A stretch of DNA of 64,000 nt from Gaeumannomyces sp. JS-464 (GCA_002197995.1 NGZR01000001.1:11737501-11801500), one strand, 5' to 3'; counted from the first letter of the stretch, positions 48,403 to 61,184 are shown. Notes: generated by a model from the sequence alone, not told the origin. A program made the numbers and translations.

Positions 48403-50689
48403 TTACTCTGTACGTTTCTTTCCCTCCTCGGCGCTGACGTACCTGGCAGCGCTGAGGCCACGCTCGTGCCGTGCGACAAAGGGGCCGATCACCTTGTCTT
48501 TCCTGACCTTGCTGATAGTCTGCTGGTAGCCCTCGGTAGCCCAGGGACGCGGGTTGAGCTTGGGCCAGTTGACCTGTTGGTATCGGTGACAACGGTTAGT
48601 TGGCTGTACAATGGGTTAGACCTAGGGGCGAGGGTAGCTTGGAAATCCGATACTCACATATAAGATGCCATTGTTCACCATGAATAGAGCGCACCAGACC
48701 GCCACTGCGAAGAACAGGAAGGTGAAAAGCCGCAGCGGCAGCACCGCTGAGTTGGGCATCCGCGGCGTGAACAATGCCACGAGAACAAAGAAGATACTGA
48801 AGCCCAGAATGTAGGGGATGGCCTGGACCATGACCGGGCGGCGATCCGCAAATATCAGGCCACCAGCCGCCGGCGGCTGGTAGGCGCCCAAGAACAAGTC
48901 GAAGGCGTCCTGCCGGGGCCCGTCCAGGAAGTTGTTGCGGAAGTAGCGCGTGATGGCCACGTCGAGATCTCGCAGTGCGCCCGCCTTGGTGCGGATGCCC
49001 ATGCGCGTCATGTCCGTCTTCATGGCACCCGTGCCCGCATAGCTGCGCGAGACCACATCGGCGTTGTCGGCCCAGAGGTTGCGGTACAAATGCTCGAAGA
49101 TGGCGTCTTCCTCTTTGAACGTGCGGCCCGCCTCCATCAGGCCAGCGTCGATGAAGATGCGGTCTAGCGTCCAGCGCGCCAGCATCGACTGCACGACATT
49201 GGTTCGGTCCAGACAGTCCATGCAGTTGGAACGTACGACCGAGGTCTGGTACGTGCGCACCGGGCCGCCCATCGATGGCTGAGGGCGACTCGGAGGCGCA
49301 GAAGTAGCCTTGCGCCATGAGCGGCTCGCGCAGCTGGTCAAGGAGCAGCTGCGCGCGGTGCAGCTTGTTGCCCTTGGTCTCGGCGTGGAAGTCAAAGTAG
49401 ATATAGTGCAGCCGGTCGAAAGCAGTCTGTGTCTTGGACGGCTCGATGGTGTGGAATTTCTCGTCGGTGCGCTGATCTGCCACAGTGCGCTCCTGGGGCG
49501 GCGACGATGCGAGCTTCTCGACGACCTGCTCGTAGGCCTGCTTGGCCGCGCGCTCGCGGCCCTTCTGGTTCACCAGGTTGATAAGGTAATTGTCACCATA
49601 GAGGTGAATCTGCTCGCGGAAGTGCGCCGCGGCAGCCGGAAGCGCCGACTCGATGCTCTTGATCTGCAGCTTGGGCGTGTACTTGAGGCTGTTGATCTCA
49701 GCCCAGAAGGCCGGGATGCTGCCGCGGGTCTGGACGTAGGCAAAGAGCTGCGCCTCCTTCCCCTCGGCAGATCCGCCCAGCTTACCACTCTGCATATCAG
49801 AGCTCCCCGCGAAGCCGCCGAGGCTGCCACCCGAATCGTTCAGGACGAGAACCTGCTCCGTCTCATTGTAGTTGGCCGCGTGCCCGTCCTGGTCCAGCCC
49901 GCGGTTCAGATAGCGGGTGCCGGCACGGTACCGAGCACGGCGTGAGATGAGGGCGAGGGTGACGGGGGTACTCTTGAAGTGCGTCCTGTGAATCTCGAGC
50001 ATGCCGTACATGACAGGGAGGATGAATGGATCGGCAGCCTGCTGAGGGCCGGGGTTCGCGCGCGAGCCGGTATAGCGGAAGTTGATCAAGTCTGTCTGAA
50101 CAAACCTGTTCCAGAAGAAGCGGTCGTCGGCCCGCATCCATAGCGGCGTGCCGTTGGCGTGCTGCGACTGGCGCTGGAAGCTGTTGGTGATATCCAGAGA
50201 GTACGAGAAGTACAGCGGGCTTTCCTTGATGAAGGATTTGAGCAGCACAAGAAATCTGTCCTCGTCCGAGTCGCGGATCTGGCGCTCGCGCAGCGGGAGC
50301 AGGTCGGTCGAGATGACCCGGTATACCATGTGGCCCTTGAGGCGCCCTACGGGCTGGGCCTTGGTGATGATGAGGACATATTTGTCTGCGAGAAAACAGC
50401 ACCTCGTGTTAGCAGATCCAAGGTCGACGGGAGGGAGGGCAGACCGTACCCAGTCTCAGGCTGATGATGCCCAGGATGCCGGCGATGCTGGAGACACGCT
50501 GGACCCGTTTGCCGGCCAGGGCATGGCCCTCGGTGAGGCGGATGTCGCCCGTCGGCCGGTCGATGGCGAGGGCGGGGGCATTGGGCGACGAGGGCGATGT
50601 AAAGTGTACGAGTCGGCCGCCGCATGGACGTTGATGTCACGGTAGGGGACCGTCATGGTGGCGCGCGGGCTGGGCTGTCGGACGGGCAC
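48403..50689 (-). CDS. SAC1: SAC1 phosphoinositide phosphatase (two apparent frame breaks)
   Basis: Exons on the minus strand are 50689-50450, 50385-48658 and 48573-48403. About 712 aa results if one base is added at the AAA of 50,601-50,603 and one removed from the GGG at 49,283-49,285. Sac1 is an ER/Golgi membrane enzyme that mainly dephosphorylates PtdIns4P. The N-terminus has YRDINVHAAADSYTL and then IDRPTGDIRLTEGHALAGKR and VQRVSSIAGILGIISLRL. The catalytic CX5R motif is CMDCLDRT, with C at about residue 468 and R at about 474, preceded by YQTSVVRSN. Two C-terminal membrane segments follow (IPYILGFSIFFVLVALF and LFTFLFFAVAVWCALFMV), then VNWPKLNPRPW encoded after the last intron. Introns have GTACGG and GTGAGT donors. 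It is divergent from the Rab5 gene with about 1.1 kb between starts. An alternative start is the ATG of MTVPYRDI at 50,656. Confidence 0.94.
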
Positions 50690-51809
50690 TGATGGCGCCG
50701 GGGATCAGGGAGCTCCGGTGACGACGGGAATATCGAGGTGGGCACTGAGGGTGATGCTGCTGGCGGGCGGGTTGATGGACGGCGCCCAAGACGGGACGTC
50801 GGGCTGGTGGGTCGGAGTGTAGCTTTGGCGTCTCGGCTGTTCAGTCAACCCATTGCCGTGCGTGCAGCCAGGATTCCTTTTCAGCTGCAGGTCAATCAAG
50901 CCGGGCGGTTTCAGTCTGGGGAGCTGGGAGCTGGAGGCCAGGTTGCAGTGACGATCCGCTTTACCGCCGCACAAGGCTGTGCTGTGCTCAATGTGCTGTG
51001 CTGTCTGGTGCGCTGTGCTCCCGTCACCATTGGGCTGCAGTGGCCGGTTGCCAGGCCTTGACCCACCCGATCCACCCATCCAGGCCCATGCAAGCTTGTG
51101 ATTTCCCGTCCCCAATTTGCATGGTGGCATGCAGTCTGCCGCCCGGCGCACGGCTGCCTGAGGGATCCGAGCTCCTGTGGGCTCACGTGGAGCACTGCTG
51201 ACATAACCGCGAGCTTACACCCTTTGAGCTGGTCTACGGCCACACTGGGCTGGGGCCTGACGTGTGCAGTCCTTGCTCAGCCAGTCTGCTGTATTGCTTG
51301 CCCAGTTCCGCCCCCAGCGGCTGCATCACCTCGCCAGGCACTCGCTGAGCCCAGCCCGGAATCCTGGTCTTTTCCCACGACGCCTCGCCCCCCAACAATT
51401 TGACGACAACATCGCCGCCCCGAATAAACAACACAGACACCGACACTCGCTCTCTCCGTCGTCTGTCGTCAAGCCTCCGATTCGCTCGGACGACTTCCGC
51501 ATCACCTAGCGGGGCCTTCTCTGGCGAAAGACAGGTTCCTTGTTCAAACCAGCGCCTCTTTGTTCTTCGACGCAGTCAGAAGAGCAGTTGACAACCGCCG
51601 CCTCCGCTTCCGCCACAGTCCCGGGCTTTGCGACCACATTACCGGCCGCCAGTCCAGCCTTCGAGGATCTAACTCGAGTCGCCGACGCAGCCTCTTTCCG
51701 CTCGACGACATCACAATCTGTGCACGCTATTGATAGTATCGCATATCAATTCGCCGCGACCCCGGAAACAGCTTTCGAAGCCCACGATACCACCTAGTCT
51801 TCAACTGCA
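50690..51809. other. Shared upstream region of SAC1 and Rab5
   Basis: 1.1 kb between the two start codons. The Rab5-proximal part (51,350-51,800) is C/T-rich, as in many fungal leaders. No gene seen. Confidence 0.6.
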
Positions 51810-52854
51810 ATGGCGTCACGAGGACCCCCTGGTGCCCGCGGCATGGGCGGCAACCGTTTGCGCAGTTTCAAACTGGTGCTGCTGGGTATGTTTCTATTTC
51901 TCCGATGTTGGTGGCCTTTTCCGGCTGCTTGACTTATGGTGTGTGCTCAAACTAACGTTGGATCCTCTCATCCAGGTGAATCGGCTGTCGGCAAGGTATG
52001 CTGTTGCAAGGCCATCTTATACGTGACACACGGCCCGAAGACTCTACTGACTTGTATCCGCCCCTCCCTATTTTCAGAGTTCTATAGTCCTTCGGTTTGT
52101 TAAGGTATGCTGCTCGCTATTTGTTCAATCCTTGTCCCGAGGGCCGTGCCTGTCCTTCTGGCGGATGCCTGTCCCTCCTCGATGCATCCACCGGAGCAAA
52201 CCCCCGCTGACATGGGCATTGCTCGGGATCGCAGGACCAATTCGACTCTTACCGGGAATCGACCATCGGCGCCGCATTCTTAACACAGACCATCTCGCTC
52301 GACGAAAACACGACGGTCAAGTTCGAGATCTGGGATACAGCTGGCCAGGAGCGATACAAGTCGTTGGCACCTATGTACTACCGGAATGCGAACTGCGCCG
52401 TTGTAGTATATGACATCACACAATCCGTGAGTCCTGACCTGTCCGATCTGTCTGTCTTGGCGCCGTCTTTGCTGCTTCTTACTGACACGCTTCGAAACCG
52501 CAGGCGTCGCTGGACAAGGCCAAGGCGTGGGTAAAGGAGCTGCAGCGACAGGCAAACGAGAACATCATCATCGCCCTTGCCGGAAACAAGCTCGACTTGG
52601 TGACGGAGCAGCCCGACAAGAGGGCAGTGTCGACGGCAGACGCCGAGGCCTACGCGCGTGAGGCGGGCCTGCTCTTCTTCGAGACTTCGGCGAAGACGGC
52701 TGAGAACGTGCGCGAGCTCTTCACAGCCATCGCCAAGAAACTGCCACTCGACCAGGTCGGCCCCAGGCATGCCCGGCCAGGCCAGCGGCCCGGCGTCAGT
52801 CTAGCCTCGCCCGAGGGTGCAAACACCCAGACTAACGGGCCGTGCGCCTGCTAA
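51810..52854 (+). CDS. rab5: Rab5-family small GTPase
   Basis: Five exons: 51810-51885, 51976-51995 (20 nt), 52078-52104 (27 nt), 52235-52426 and 52504-52854. They give 221 aa, fully in frame. Rab5 controls early-endosome fusion and motility through effectors that also bind PtdIns3P. The P-loop is GESAVGKSS (26-34) with K32; switch I is RESTIGAAF (T51); switch II is WDTAGQERY (74-82), with the Rab5-specific [26 protein letters not shown] lies at 133-136; ETSAK follows. The C-terminus is a flexible linker ending CAC, a double-cysteine geranylgeranylation motif. The start is fixed by the usual short N-terminal extension before FKLVLLG. The two tiny exons carry the P-loop, so simple gene finders may miss them. 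Filamentous fungi have two Rab5 paralogues; this looks closer to the Vps21/RabB type, with moderate certainty. Confidence 0.97.
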
Positions 52855-53968
52855 ATGAGCTCCGGGAGCGGGGTGTGACGCGACTATACGCAGCACAATC
52901 TCATCGAGCGGCCTGCGAGTCATTCTGACCAGTGTTGGTGCTAGAGTGCGTTCCGATCCCAACGTGACCGAAAGCCTAGTTTCGGACCGCTCTCGCGTGG
53001 TTTGAAAGTGGCAGCGGTGGCAAGTGGAGTGGTTTCGAGAGAGCGAAACGAGTTCATGAACATGTGAGCCTGACGGATCAGAGGGTACACAACATGGTTT
53101 GGTATATCATCCATCAGCGGGAGGAGGCATGAGGAGTCGCATAGACTGGCCCCGGTTGTTTTTACTGTGCTTTTACACCGCCCTCAACGGCCCACCGGCG
53201 GCGGTTGGGGTGCTTACCGGAGGGGACGATAGACGTGTACCTTGACAGCGTCTTTCGCACGGTTTTCGCAGTCGAGTCCCCTCCTTTTTAATATTCTCTT
53301 CTTTGTTCCCCCATTTCTCTTCTTTTTTTTCTTTTTTTTATTGGGTTTGTTTTTGACGCGTCTTGGTATTCTTCTCACCCTCAGTCTGTTGCTGTCTGCT
53401 TTGCCCGTGCTATTTGGAGTATATGCAGTATCTATCTATCTACTGCCGTTTAACGCTTCGTGCCGAGCCTGGGGTCTCTTTTCGCCGTCTAAGTGCTGAG
53501 TGCGGCCGTGATAGACTGGATTTCGACATTCATATTCTTCCTCGGGGCGCATCCGCATTCCTTAGGGGTCATAGCATATCACATCGTGCGATGCAGGCCA
53601 TAAAGCAGCATTTCCAGTTAGATTGTGGGCAGGATACGTAAAAGAATCTATGTTGTCCTCTCCTGTGACCGATCGCACCGGCACCTGGCTGCAAGGCAAA
53701 CTCTTGCGAGCTGGAGATCACCAGCCAACATCATCCAGGACAAATGACGTCTCTCGCAAAATCCCGAGGCCCGTGCAGGGCGTCTTGGTTGAATGGTGCC
53801 CGCTTGCTGGTCCGGGATTTTCCATCCAACCGTTTAGCCGAAGTTTCCCCCACACCCAGCCGCAGCCAACTCATGAGAGCATTTTCACGCGGCCAAGCGC
53901 CGTCACGATCCCACTCAATCGCCATACCCAACTCCCTCCAGCGCCGCACCCCGCCACAGCACGCCCTC
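52855..53968. other. Intergenic between Rab5 and MIC60
   Basis: 1.1 kb without a supportable gene. The 53,270-53,350 stretch is T-rich. An in-frame ATG upstream of MIC60 (about 53,870) could extend that protein, but the later ATG fits the family. Confidence 0.55.
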
Positions 53969-56148
53969 ATGCTGCGGACATCACTGAGATCCGTGAGGGG
54001 GGCCGGCGGCAGGTCCTTCGCGGCTGCCGCCAGTCGCCAATGGCAGGTTGGAGCTGCCAGCCCTGCTCGAGCTACTGTCAAGGTACGCACAACCACCCAA
54101 CGAGCTCCTACCGAGCTATATCGCCTGCCCGCACTGCCCGATGGGCCGTCTCGCGGGACCCCGGCCCACCCTTCTCTGAGGCCCCAAGCTTGCTGACAAA
54201 ACCTGCCGTCTGCTAGAGGCACTTTGCCGACCAGAAAACGCCCGAGCCCGCCGTCATCCCACCCAGCGAGACCAGGACAGCAGCTGCCAGTCAGTCACCC
54301 CAACCTACGTCGCAAGCCCGAGTCGAGGCCTCGCAGATACCACCAGAGAATGTACCTCTTACACCTCCTGCAGCTTCCGTGGCGCCTCCCAAGAAGAAGA
54401 AGGGCTTCTTTCGGCGCCTGCGCAATTACATCCTGACCATGACGGTCCTGGGCGCCCTGGCCTTTGGCGGCGGCGTCTGGTACTCGCGCATCAATGACAA
54501 CTTCCACGACTTCTTTACCGTTTTCGTACCGTACGGCGAGCAGGCCGTGCTCTATCTCGAGGAGATGGACTTCCGCAAACGCTTCCCCCGCATCGCCCAG
54601 CGCGGCGGCTCCGGCAACCCCAAGGACTCGGATGCCAGCGTCCGCATTCCCGCCCAGAGCGGTGCGTCGTGGCGTGTTGCCGACACCGAGCCGCCCGTGA
54701 AGCGCGAGTCCAGTGCGGTCAAGGAGGCCAAGGCAGAGAAGGCCAAGCAGGTAGCCAGGGCCAAGGCCTCTCCCAAGGAGGAGCCCGTGGCTGAGGTGAA
54801 GCAGGCAGCTCCTGTAAAGAAGTCGACAGCCTCGGCTAAGGCCAAGCCTTCCCAAGCCGCCGCTCCTGCGCCTGCCGCTGCGCCTGCTGCCGCGTTCACC
54901 CCGCCCGAGGTTGACGAACCCTCTCGCTGGCCGCCAGCCTCACCCATCGACCCGCTTTGCGGTTAATGATGCGAACGAGCCGGTGGTGCAGGATCTGGTT
55001 AAGCTCCTTAACGACATTATTACTGTTGTTAATGCGGACGGTGCCAACGAGCGCTACGGCCCTACCATTGGAAAGGCCAAGCAGGCCGCCGAACAGCTCG
55101 GCGGAAAGATCCGCGAAATGAAGAAGGCGGTGCAGGACGAGGCGGCTGTCACGGTCAAGGAGCAGTCGACAGGCTCGAAACCCACGCGGCAGATCTTATT
55201 GCGCGCATTGAGGGGCACATGACTGCGCAGGAGTCCCGGTGGCGTGAGGAGTTCGAGGCCGAGATGGCCCGAGTCCAGGAGATGTTCGATGCTCGGCTCA
55301 AGACCATGACGGAGCGCGAGAGGGAGGTTGCCGAGGCCAAGCTGCAAAACAGGCTTCTTGAACAGGCTCTCGAGCTGCAGCGCCAGTTCAAGGAGGAAAT
55401 CAGGCAGCGCGTCGAAGCAGAGCGCGAGGGCCGTCTCGGCCAGCTTGAGAGTCTCAGCACCGCGGTCAGCGAGCTCGACCAGCTTACCTCGAGCTTGAAC
55501 GAGGTCGTGGACGTGACCAAGAAGACACAGCAACTCAACGTGGCCGTTGATGCGGTCAGGGCCAGTTTGGAGGCGTCCTCGACGGGCCCTGCGGCACCTC
55601 CTCGTCCCTTCATCCGCGAGCTGGCAGCGCTCAAGGAGATTGCGCGGGGAGACGCCGTGGTAGACGCAGCCATCGCGAGCATACACCCCTCGGCGTACCA
55701 GCGAGGAATCCCGAGCACCGCGGAGCTGATTGACCGGTTCCGGCGCGTGGCAACCGAGGTGCGCAAGGCGGCCCTGCTGCCCAACGACGCTGGAGTGGCC
55801 TCTCACGCGTCCTCGTACGTGCTGAGCAAGGTCATGTTCACAAAGCAGCCTGGCCCGGCCGCGGTGGCCGGTGGCGACGACGTCGAGAGCGTCCTTACGC
55901 GCGCACAAACCTACCTGGAGCAGGGCGAGCTAGATGCTGCAGCTCGCGAGGTCAATGGCCTGAAGGGCTGGGCCAAGACGCTCAGCCGCGACTGGCTTGC
56001 AGAGGTCAGGAAGGTTCTGGAGGTCCGGCAGGCTCTCGACGTAAGTTCTCTTCTAGCCCTCTTAACGCTACTATTCACGTGTTAACTGTAATTTCCACCG
56101 CAGGTCATCCAAACTGAGGCGAGGCTCCAGATCTTGAAGGTGGAATAA
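53969..56148 (+). CDS. MIC60: MICOS subunit MIC60 (mitofilin), with two apparent frame breaks
   Basis: Exons 53969-54082, 54217-56040 and 56104-56148 give 660 aa after removing one T at 54,956-54,958 and adding one G at 55,165. MIC60 spans the inner mitochondrial membrane and shapes crista junctions. The start [17 protein letters not shown] is an Arg/Ser-rich presequence ending near the first intron (CTGAC branch point, TGCTAG acceptor). A Pro-rich linker, [20 protein letters not shown] and the membrane span (about 109-127) follow. The conserved [20 protein letters not shown] begins the intermembrane-space part. An Ala/Lys/Glu-rich stretch is then followed by [20 protein letters not shown], long coiled coils ([29 protein letters not shown]), and the C-terminal mitofilin domain ([31 protein letters not shown]). 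The last 14 residues ([14 protein letters not shown]) are on their own exon. Both breaks fall inside conserved sequence, which argues for sequence error. Confidence 0.94.
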
Positions 56149-59100
56149 TTTTCGCCCGACGATAGCCTGCCACAAAACGTCCTCCTAGGCCCGCCTACTT
56201 TGGCCTAGATTTAAAATTCCCTTTGTCCCTTCTCGTCCAGCATGTGTATACTTTATGCCTGTCTTCTTCTTTTAGAGGTGCCCACAAAAAGAAGACCAAA
56301 TCTTGGGATTTCTTTCTTTTTGTTCTTCTTTATTATTCCTGGATGGATGCCCTTATGATCCTTTTGCCCCATCAATACCCGAGAGGTATGCGGCCCAGGG
56401 CCCCTGTCCGGTGTGTACGAGGATGAAGCAGTGAGGTAGAAAAAGGGAAAAGAATAATAGACCATGAACTGGGCGCAGACTGGACGGGCCACGGACTTCC
56501 CCCCTGACCAGGCTACCACATTGTACGACCAGTTCATCGCATCTAACGCGCCGTCCCGAGGAAGACGCCCGCCGGCCCGCTGGTGCGAAGTCGAGACAAG
56601 TCACGGCGAGTCTATGCCCCATTGTAGTCATCCTAGGGGCGTTGCCCCAAGCCTGCCTTGAACTTGTACTTGTACTCACCCAGCACACCAAGATAGTCGC
56701 AAGTCTGCGACACAGACAAACATTGGCGAAATCTGCGTCCCACCGCAAGGGTGCGACGCTCGCCCAACCCGACAAGCAGCAAATGGCCAAGACTACTGGC
56801 TGCCTCTGCGCTTTCCCGGCCCCCAAGGCATTACCAAGCCGACATGGCCGGACCAAAAGCGACGGAGACGCGCAAACCCAGCTCACAGTTTCACTCGTCT
56901 CCCCAATGCAAAGATTGCCACCCCGGAAGCATGTGAGATTTTTCGACTCGTCGTGTCTGTCCTCCAGAGCGACCACCCAACCTCTTGGGAGCTGACGCAC
57001 CGTCGCAGGCACCTACTGAGGGATCCCAATCCGCCGGGGGGTGGTCGTGCATGGCCAGGACATGTTCGCCTTGGTATCGGGTGTTTTGGCCACCTGTAGA
57101 CGGCTGGGGAATATGGCTGCAGCCTACTGGATCGTCTCCTTGCACCGCCATGTGCCCTCATAGCCGGTCAGGTTTCAGTCAGCCCTATGACATATGCCGC
57201 TACCCCCAGTGATTTGTCATGGTATGGCCTCCGTCATCGCTGCCCCCGTCCTCTTGCTCTCTTCTCCCTATCCGGTTATCCGAGCACAGGAGACCACATG
57301 ATCCGACGGCCTGTTGAGTCACCACCGGACAAGCGAGAGGTCACTCTGGAGGCGGGAAGGTGGACGTGGATGGCGCGATGCGCCCGTGGAACCGACACCA
57401 GGCCGTCGGCTGGGCCTCGATTAAAATGACGGGGGGCTTGGCCTTGTGAGCCGCATCCCCCGACTGGGCTCTCGGTTAATTCCCACCACTCCCCTTGCCA
57501 GGCCTTCCTCTTCGCTGCTCGCACAAGGGAAACCCCCTCACCGTCGTCCGGGCCTCGGCAGGGAGTGAGGCTCTGACCGGCCATCAGTCCTGCCATCCTG
57601 CCATCCTAGCCGCTTGGCACAGCTGCCCAAGCCTAGGACAGAAATGACGGTCTCACCGTGGATGATCTCCGTGCCAAGCCATCATTGCGCTCCTTTCCGC
57701 CTTTGTCTTTGCCGATGATATAGCCCCGTCTTCCACTGCCGATAACCCCCACACCCACCGGAAGTCATATGATCTTCGTCAAACAAAAAGGGGGTTGTCG
57801 ACGCGGCGACGTACGCCACCTTCGGCATTCCCTGGCACTTTTTTTTTAGACGAAGGCTGCAGCCTGAGGCCGTCGGTAGCCCAATACTGTCAAGAAAAGA
57901 GAGATTGAGAGAGATATGGAGAGCTTTTGAATTTCGTTCATCTTTGGCTCGACAGCAACAACCTTGTGTCTCTGAGCATATTATAACTCCTGTTCCGGAG
58001 CTACTCGCACCATTCCGGCTCCGATCCACGCGAGAATCCCAGAAGTCGTTTCTCACTGGCGTTACAACATGATTCTGATTGGTGTCTGTCTATCTCTAGC
58101 TCTTCTTCTGGCAAACAAATACACTGACTGTCGTAGTAGGGGCAAACCAGTGGCGCAGCACTGGGATGCCTTTGTACCGCGGGTACGGTAGCAGGGCGGT
58201 TCGCCTCTACTTTCACAGGTTGCCTTGATTTTCAACTATCCGACACGCGGATGGGTGCACACAGACAAACCAAATACTCAAGCGTCCTGGGGTGACATCA
58301 GTTTGGTATCCCCTGGCATTTGATTGATACCGAGCGCTCCCGTGGCAGCTCCCTTATCCAACCGCCTGGTGTGAAACGCCGCAATGGCCGTCATGTTTGC
58401 CGGCCCATCGCCTCCCGGCAACCACACAGGAGCCAGGGGAAAAATCCCGGCGGTTCCGGACACGCGATGGTCAATTTCAGGCTCTGCTTGGCCAACTGGA
58501 GACGAGAACCGCCGTCAGACAACCCCCTTGATGGCTCTGCCACATAAAAAAAAAACACCCCCTTCGAACACCGACTGGCGTTATCTTGTGCTCTCTTAGT
58601 CTACCTTGGCCTTACGCGCGTAGGCCAGATTTTCTTCTCGACCAAAAATCATCATGCTAGAGAATCATCATGCTAGAGTGTACAAACACCCTTCAAGAGA
58701 TCTAGGACCGAGGAGGCGAGTTCCAGGCCGAGCTCACAAGAGCCAGCTAGTGGCAACTGAAGAGCCTCTGCAGGGAGGTCACGTCTGCCAGGCAAGACCA
58801 GTCAAGGAAAGCAGGCGGGAGAACGTTTGTGGCCGGCCGGTGTGGAGGTGTCTGCGCATCTACGAGGTCATGGGGCGTGGAGGAGTGACATACAGAACGA
58901 TCCCGAAGACGCGATGATGCGACAACAAGCTTGCTTTGGCTTCCCTCCTGGCCGCGACGGGGTCGGGGTGCGAAGACTGGCGAGGATCCTATCGGTTGGT
59001 GCTCCTGGGTGGTACTTCTTGGATTCACTATGTGTTGCCCGGGGCAAGAGAAAACACGCAAGCCGGCTCGCCTAGCAGGAGGTGCTCAGTGTCACTTCCC

Positions 59101-59644
59101 AGGCCGCGATCGGGCGTTGCACGTCTGGGAAGGCAGCCTCTGGACAACATCCAACGAACGCCCTTCCCTGCCTTGAGATAATGAGGCTTGGTAGGAGGTG
59201 CGACCCAAACGAAAAAAGAAGCGGGGGAAGTCGGAACTGAGCCGAGCGGATGGGAGTGCCGGCTCGGCCAGAGATAGAGAGGAAAAGTATAAATGGGATA
59301 AGATGGTCGACGGCTGCCCGAATTCGAGAAAAGGAGAAGGCTTGGTGAGGATTCCCTCTCTGGTTTTTTTCCCCCATCACCATCTTTTGTCTGTTTGCTT
59401 GAACGAGCAATCCGCCTCACACTTTTCTACTAGCTGCTACCAAATCACCCTCTACCCGGGCCAGCCTGCGCCAGGCCTTATTTCCTCTTCAGCTGCTCGC
59501 ATCCCTGCTTTACATCTACCTTCATTTGGGAGAAAACAACCTCTTGGGCCATCTTCTTGACACTCCTTTCTCGGCAACCCAAGCACGATCTACCAGCCTA
59601 TCTCCGTTGCGGCCGAAAGCCAGGCACCTCTGTGCTTTCCAGCA
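56149..59644. other. Gene-free stretch between MIC60 and the secreted protein
   Basis: 3.5 kb in which I find no supportable gene; open frames are short and featureless. A 16-17 bp tandem pair (ATCATCATGCTAGAG twice) lies at about 58,646-58,679. Sequence from about 59,380 to the next start is C/T-rich, leader-like. Confidence 0.55.
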
Positions 59645-60508
59645 ATGGCGATGCGCGCACTTCTTCTCGCTCTCGCTATCCTCAGCCCCTTCCTGCCCCT
59701 TGGCTCCTGCTTCGGGATGGGGGTGGCCACGCTCCCCCAAAGGGCGTGATCCCGGAGGACAGCAGGGCCTTTGGCTTCACGCGATCAGCCCTGCCGCTGC
59801 AGTCTGCCCCCTGGCAGTCCCAGCAGCACGTCCGCGGACGGCAGCGGCACACCCCGCCCACCAAGTCTCTTCTCTCCCACGACACACACGGCGACGATGG
59901 CAACAGGAATATCGCCCCCGAGTACGCCGCCACGGTAGAGGCCCGAGATCTCCTGCCGACCGAGACGCGGTCCCCGAGTCCCAATTCGACCGAAACTTGC
60001 CTCATGTGGCACGACGGGTTCGGCAAGCTCAACTGCCACCAGTTCTCTCTTGTTTTCGGCAGTAGGCGCAAGCTCTGGATCTGGCAGTGGTGGAACAAGA
60101 ACGAGATCACAATCAGGGGCGATCAAAACCTTTGGAAAAAGGATGTCCTCAGGTGCGAGGGGACCAAATGGGTACGTATCAAGCTGGTGATAGCTGTTGG
60201 CATGGCAAGCCACGAGCTCATATCATCATCCCCTTCCAAGAGAAACCGCCTAGAGGTTGCCTAACATGAGAACACCCCCGGCGGCATCAGACTACCGTCA
60301 CGAGCTGGCTGCCCTACACGATTGTGATCCACAGCGGTAAAACATGCGACTTCACGCCCGACGACAGCCACAACTACGAGGGCGTCATCGTCAAGTATGC
60401 CAATCAGTATTATAACGCCAACGATGACTGCGAGAAGAGGAACGGGTACGAGACCTTGCGCTGCATGATCCCATCGACCCGGCCGTGTGGAACGAGACGA
60501 GCAGCTAG
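59645..60508 (+). CDS. Candidate small secreted cysteine protein (two apparent frame breaks)
   Basis: ATG at 59,645 opens a textbook signal peptide (MAMRALLLALAILSPFLPLG, then SCFG). After a G5 run at 59,719-59,723 that frame stops, while another frame carries on for 150 codons. One added G joins them. Exon 1 ends at 60,171 (GTACGT donor) and exon 2 starts at 60,291 after a CTAAC branch point. One further base near 60,464 lets the reading end at TAG 60,506-60,508 with a plausible tail (DPIDPAVWNETSS) instead of running into T-rich UTR. The total is then 248 aa. The mature part has a basic, Ser/Pro-rich spacer and a compact C-terminal domain with six cysteines (ETCLMWHDGFGKLNC, LRCEGTKW, GKTCDFTPDD, ANDDCEKRNG, final RC). 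It also has many aromatic residues (LWIWQWW) and sites for N-glycosylation (NSTET, NETSS). I recognise no family. The pattern suits an extracellular or effector-like protein. Confidence 0.6.
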
Positions 60509-61184
60509 GCTTCCTGTCTTCTCTCCAATCATCCTTTGCTTCTTATTTTTCCTTGTAGTTTCCCTGTCCCTATTTCCTGATACCACTTTCTTCCCTGCCT
60601 TCCCTTCCCTGGTGGTTAACAGACATCACTCGCTCGGTCTGGCCGACGCCGCTGGAATCATGTCTGTGACGTCTCCTATCTTGTCTCTGATTTTTCATTT
60701 CTGCTTTTTCATCTTACAGCAGTCTGAATATGTCAGAGTCCGTGGTTTCAAGGGCCTCGAGCAGCATCTACGGGATGTTGTGCCGCTTGTTCCAGAGAGT
60801 CTGATTCTCGATTCGATGTGAGAATACTTTCAAACGCTTTCCCCTACCTGCCCAAACTATTGTGTTCGTGCTCGACCTAGCAAATTCGACCACCCCGTTT
60901 CATAGTGTGCATGAAAGATCCGAGTCTTTACGAGTGAGGTGGTGTTGCCAAGGGCAGTGCATGTCAAGTTTGAAGTAGAGTTGTTGTCCGCCGATGGCGT
61001 CATGCTGGTCGGCGCCAGAAAAGGCCGATCACCGGCTCTTGGCCGAGCAAACCCCGCATCAAGACAACCGCCGCACCCAGATCGCATGCATCTTCCATCC
61101 TAAGCAAGGAAGCAGTGAGTCCAATGATCTCAGCCGTGCATATCCTTATCGTCACCAAAACATCGGGCACCCAATCGTATCACG
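60509..61184. other. Intergenic after the secreted-protein gene
   Basis: 676 bp holding a T/C-rich 3' UTR and the promoter of the dehydrogenase. No gene seen. Confidence 0.55.
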
